From Cyanobacteriota bacterium (GTDB lineage Bacteria > Cyanobacteriota > Cyanobacteriia > CACIAM-69d): a stretch of 64,000 bases of DNA. Where the stretch lies: the NCBI GenBank assembly GCA_022402445.1, contig JAKRSF010000013.1, positions 186,001-250,000 of the forward strand. The letters are read 5' to 3'. The notes beneath the pieces are model-generated. The model did no database searches. It was not told the DNA's origin and was given only the letters and a program-made list of their open reading frames with translations. Each line of letters opens with the position of its first letter. Positions within the stretch are counted from its first letter, which is position 1. This document shows positions 63,910-64,000 of this stretch, in pieces. A program made the translations under genes and the position numbers.

Positions 63910-64000
63910 ATGCTGCCCCTAAACCTTACGGGAGTGTCGCGGAACGTGTGTCGATGTATCCCTGGTGTCCCTAAACGGGTCGCGGCCCATGGATGGACGC

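Noticed and set aside
1-64000. CRISPR arrays, rRNA operons and insertion sequences
   Set aside because: No regularly spaced direct repeats, rRNA core sequences or transposase genes were seen anywhere in the window.

Overview
The window looks like a GC-rich cyanobacterial chromosome segment. The octamer GCGATCGC (HIP1) and its partial forms occur throughout, inside and outside genes. The gene set is cyanobacterial: plastoquinone prenyltransferase, plastid-type terminal oxidase, CAAD thylakoid protein, SmtA/SmtB zinc module, a TonB receptor with an AMIN domain, and DUF1815, DUF2839, DUF3143 and DUF4168. There is no rRNA, CRISPR array, recognisable insertion sequence or prophage block. Two tRNA genes are present, Pro(UGG) and Gly(GCC).

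Layout. 1-8.2 kb: end of a DUF2993 gene, ubiA, purS, a Zur-type repressor, ureE-ureF, DUF4168 and pentapeptide genes, a PAS/GAF histidine kinase and a ribbon-helix-helix protein. 8.8-16.9 kb: lepA, a Uma2-family gene, cobM facing an orphan Nif11 gene, a Rieske oxygenase beside an alpha-oxoamine synthase, and a lysozyme. 17.3-22.7 kb: an iron island (PepSY membrane protein, TonB receptor, AraC regulator) with two Fur-box-like sites. 22.9-28.7 kb: sugar aminotransferase, CapA-type membrane protein, hexose epimerase and PTOX. 28.9-35.5 kb, all on the minus strand: a three-repeat small protein, a HAD hydrolase, a CHAT protease, an OB-fold-like protein, a membrane subtilase and an unknown protein.

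35.8-47.7 kb: aroA, CAAD, thiE, a J protein with DUF3143, the lysA-cdaA-uppS run, a 39-residue membrane protein, tRNA-Pro, a chloroplast-NSI-like acetyltransferase, an ACT protein with an alpha/beta hydrolase, and DUF29. 47.9-56.0 kb: tRNA-Gly, glucokinase, a dCache adenylate cyclase, divergent smtA/smtB with two operator-like palindromes, alanine-glyoxylate aminotransferase, and FHA, DUF1815 and DUF2839 genes. 56.2-64 kb: a degenerate Rad3/DinG-like helicase divergent from a TPR protein, a decayed islet with a truncated CU044_2847-type gene and a DUF4160/DUF2442 pair, then a CobW-like GTPase followed by two unusual metallophosphoesterases.

Threads across the window. Metal homeostasis recurs (Zur, SmtA/SmtB, UreE/UreF, CobW-like GTPase, TonB/PepSY/AraC). 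A short palindromic repeat ending in CCCCTACGG sits at four junctions of convergently transcribed genes (five copies), where it could end transcription both ways. The best candidates for undescribed biology are the CobW-metallophosphoesterase trio with altered metal ligands, the pseudo-helicase/TPR pair, the CHAT/subtilase cluster with an unexplained plus-strand terminator, and the oxoamine synthase/Rieske pair. All functional calls are by eye from protein sequence; no database search was run.
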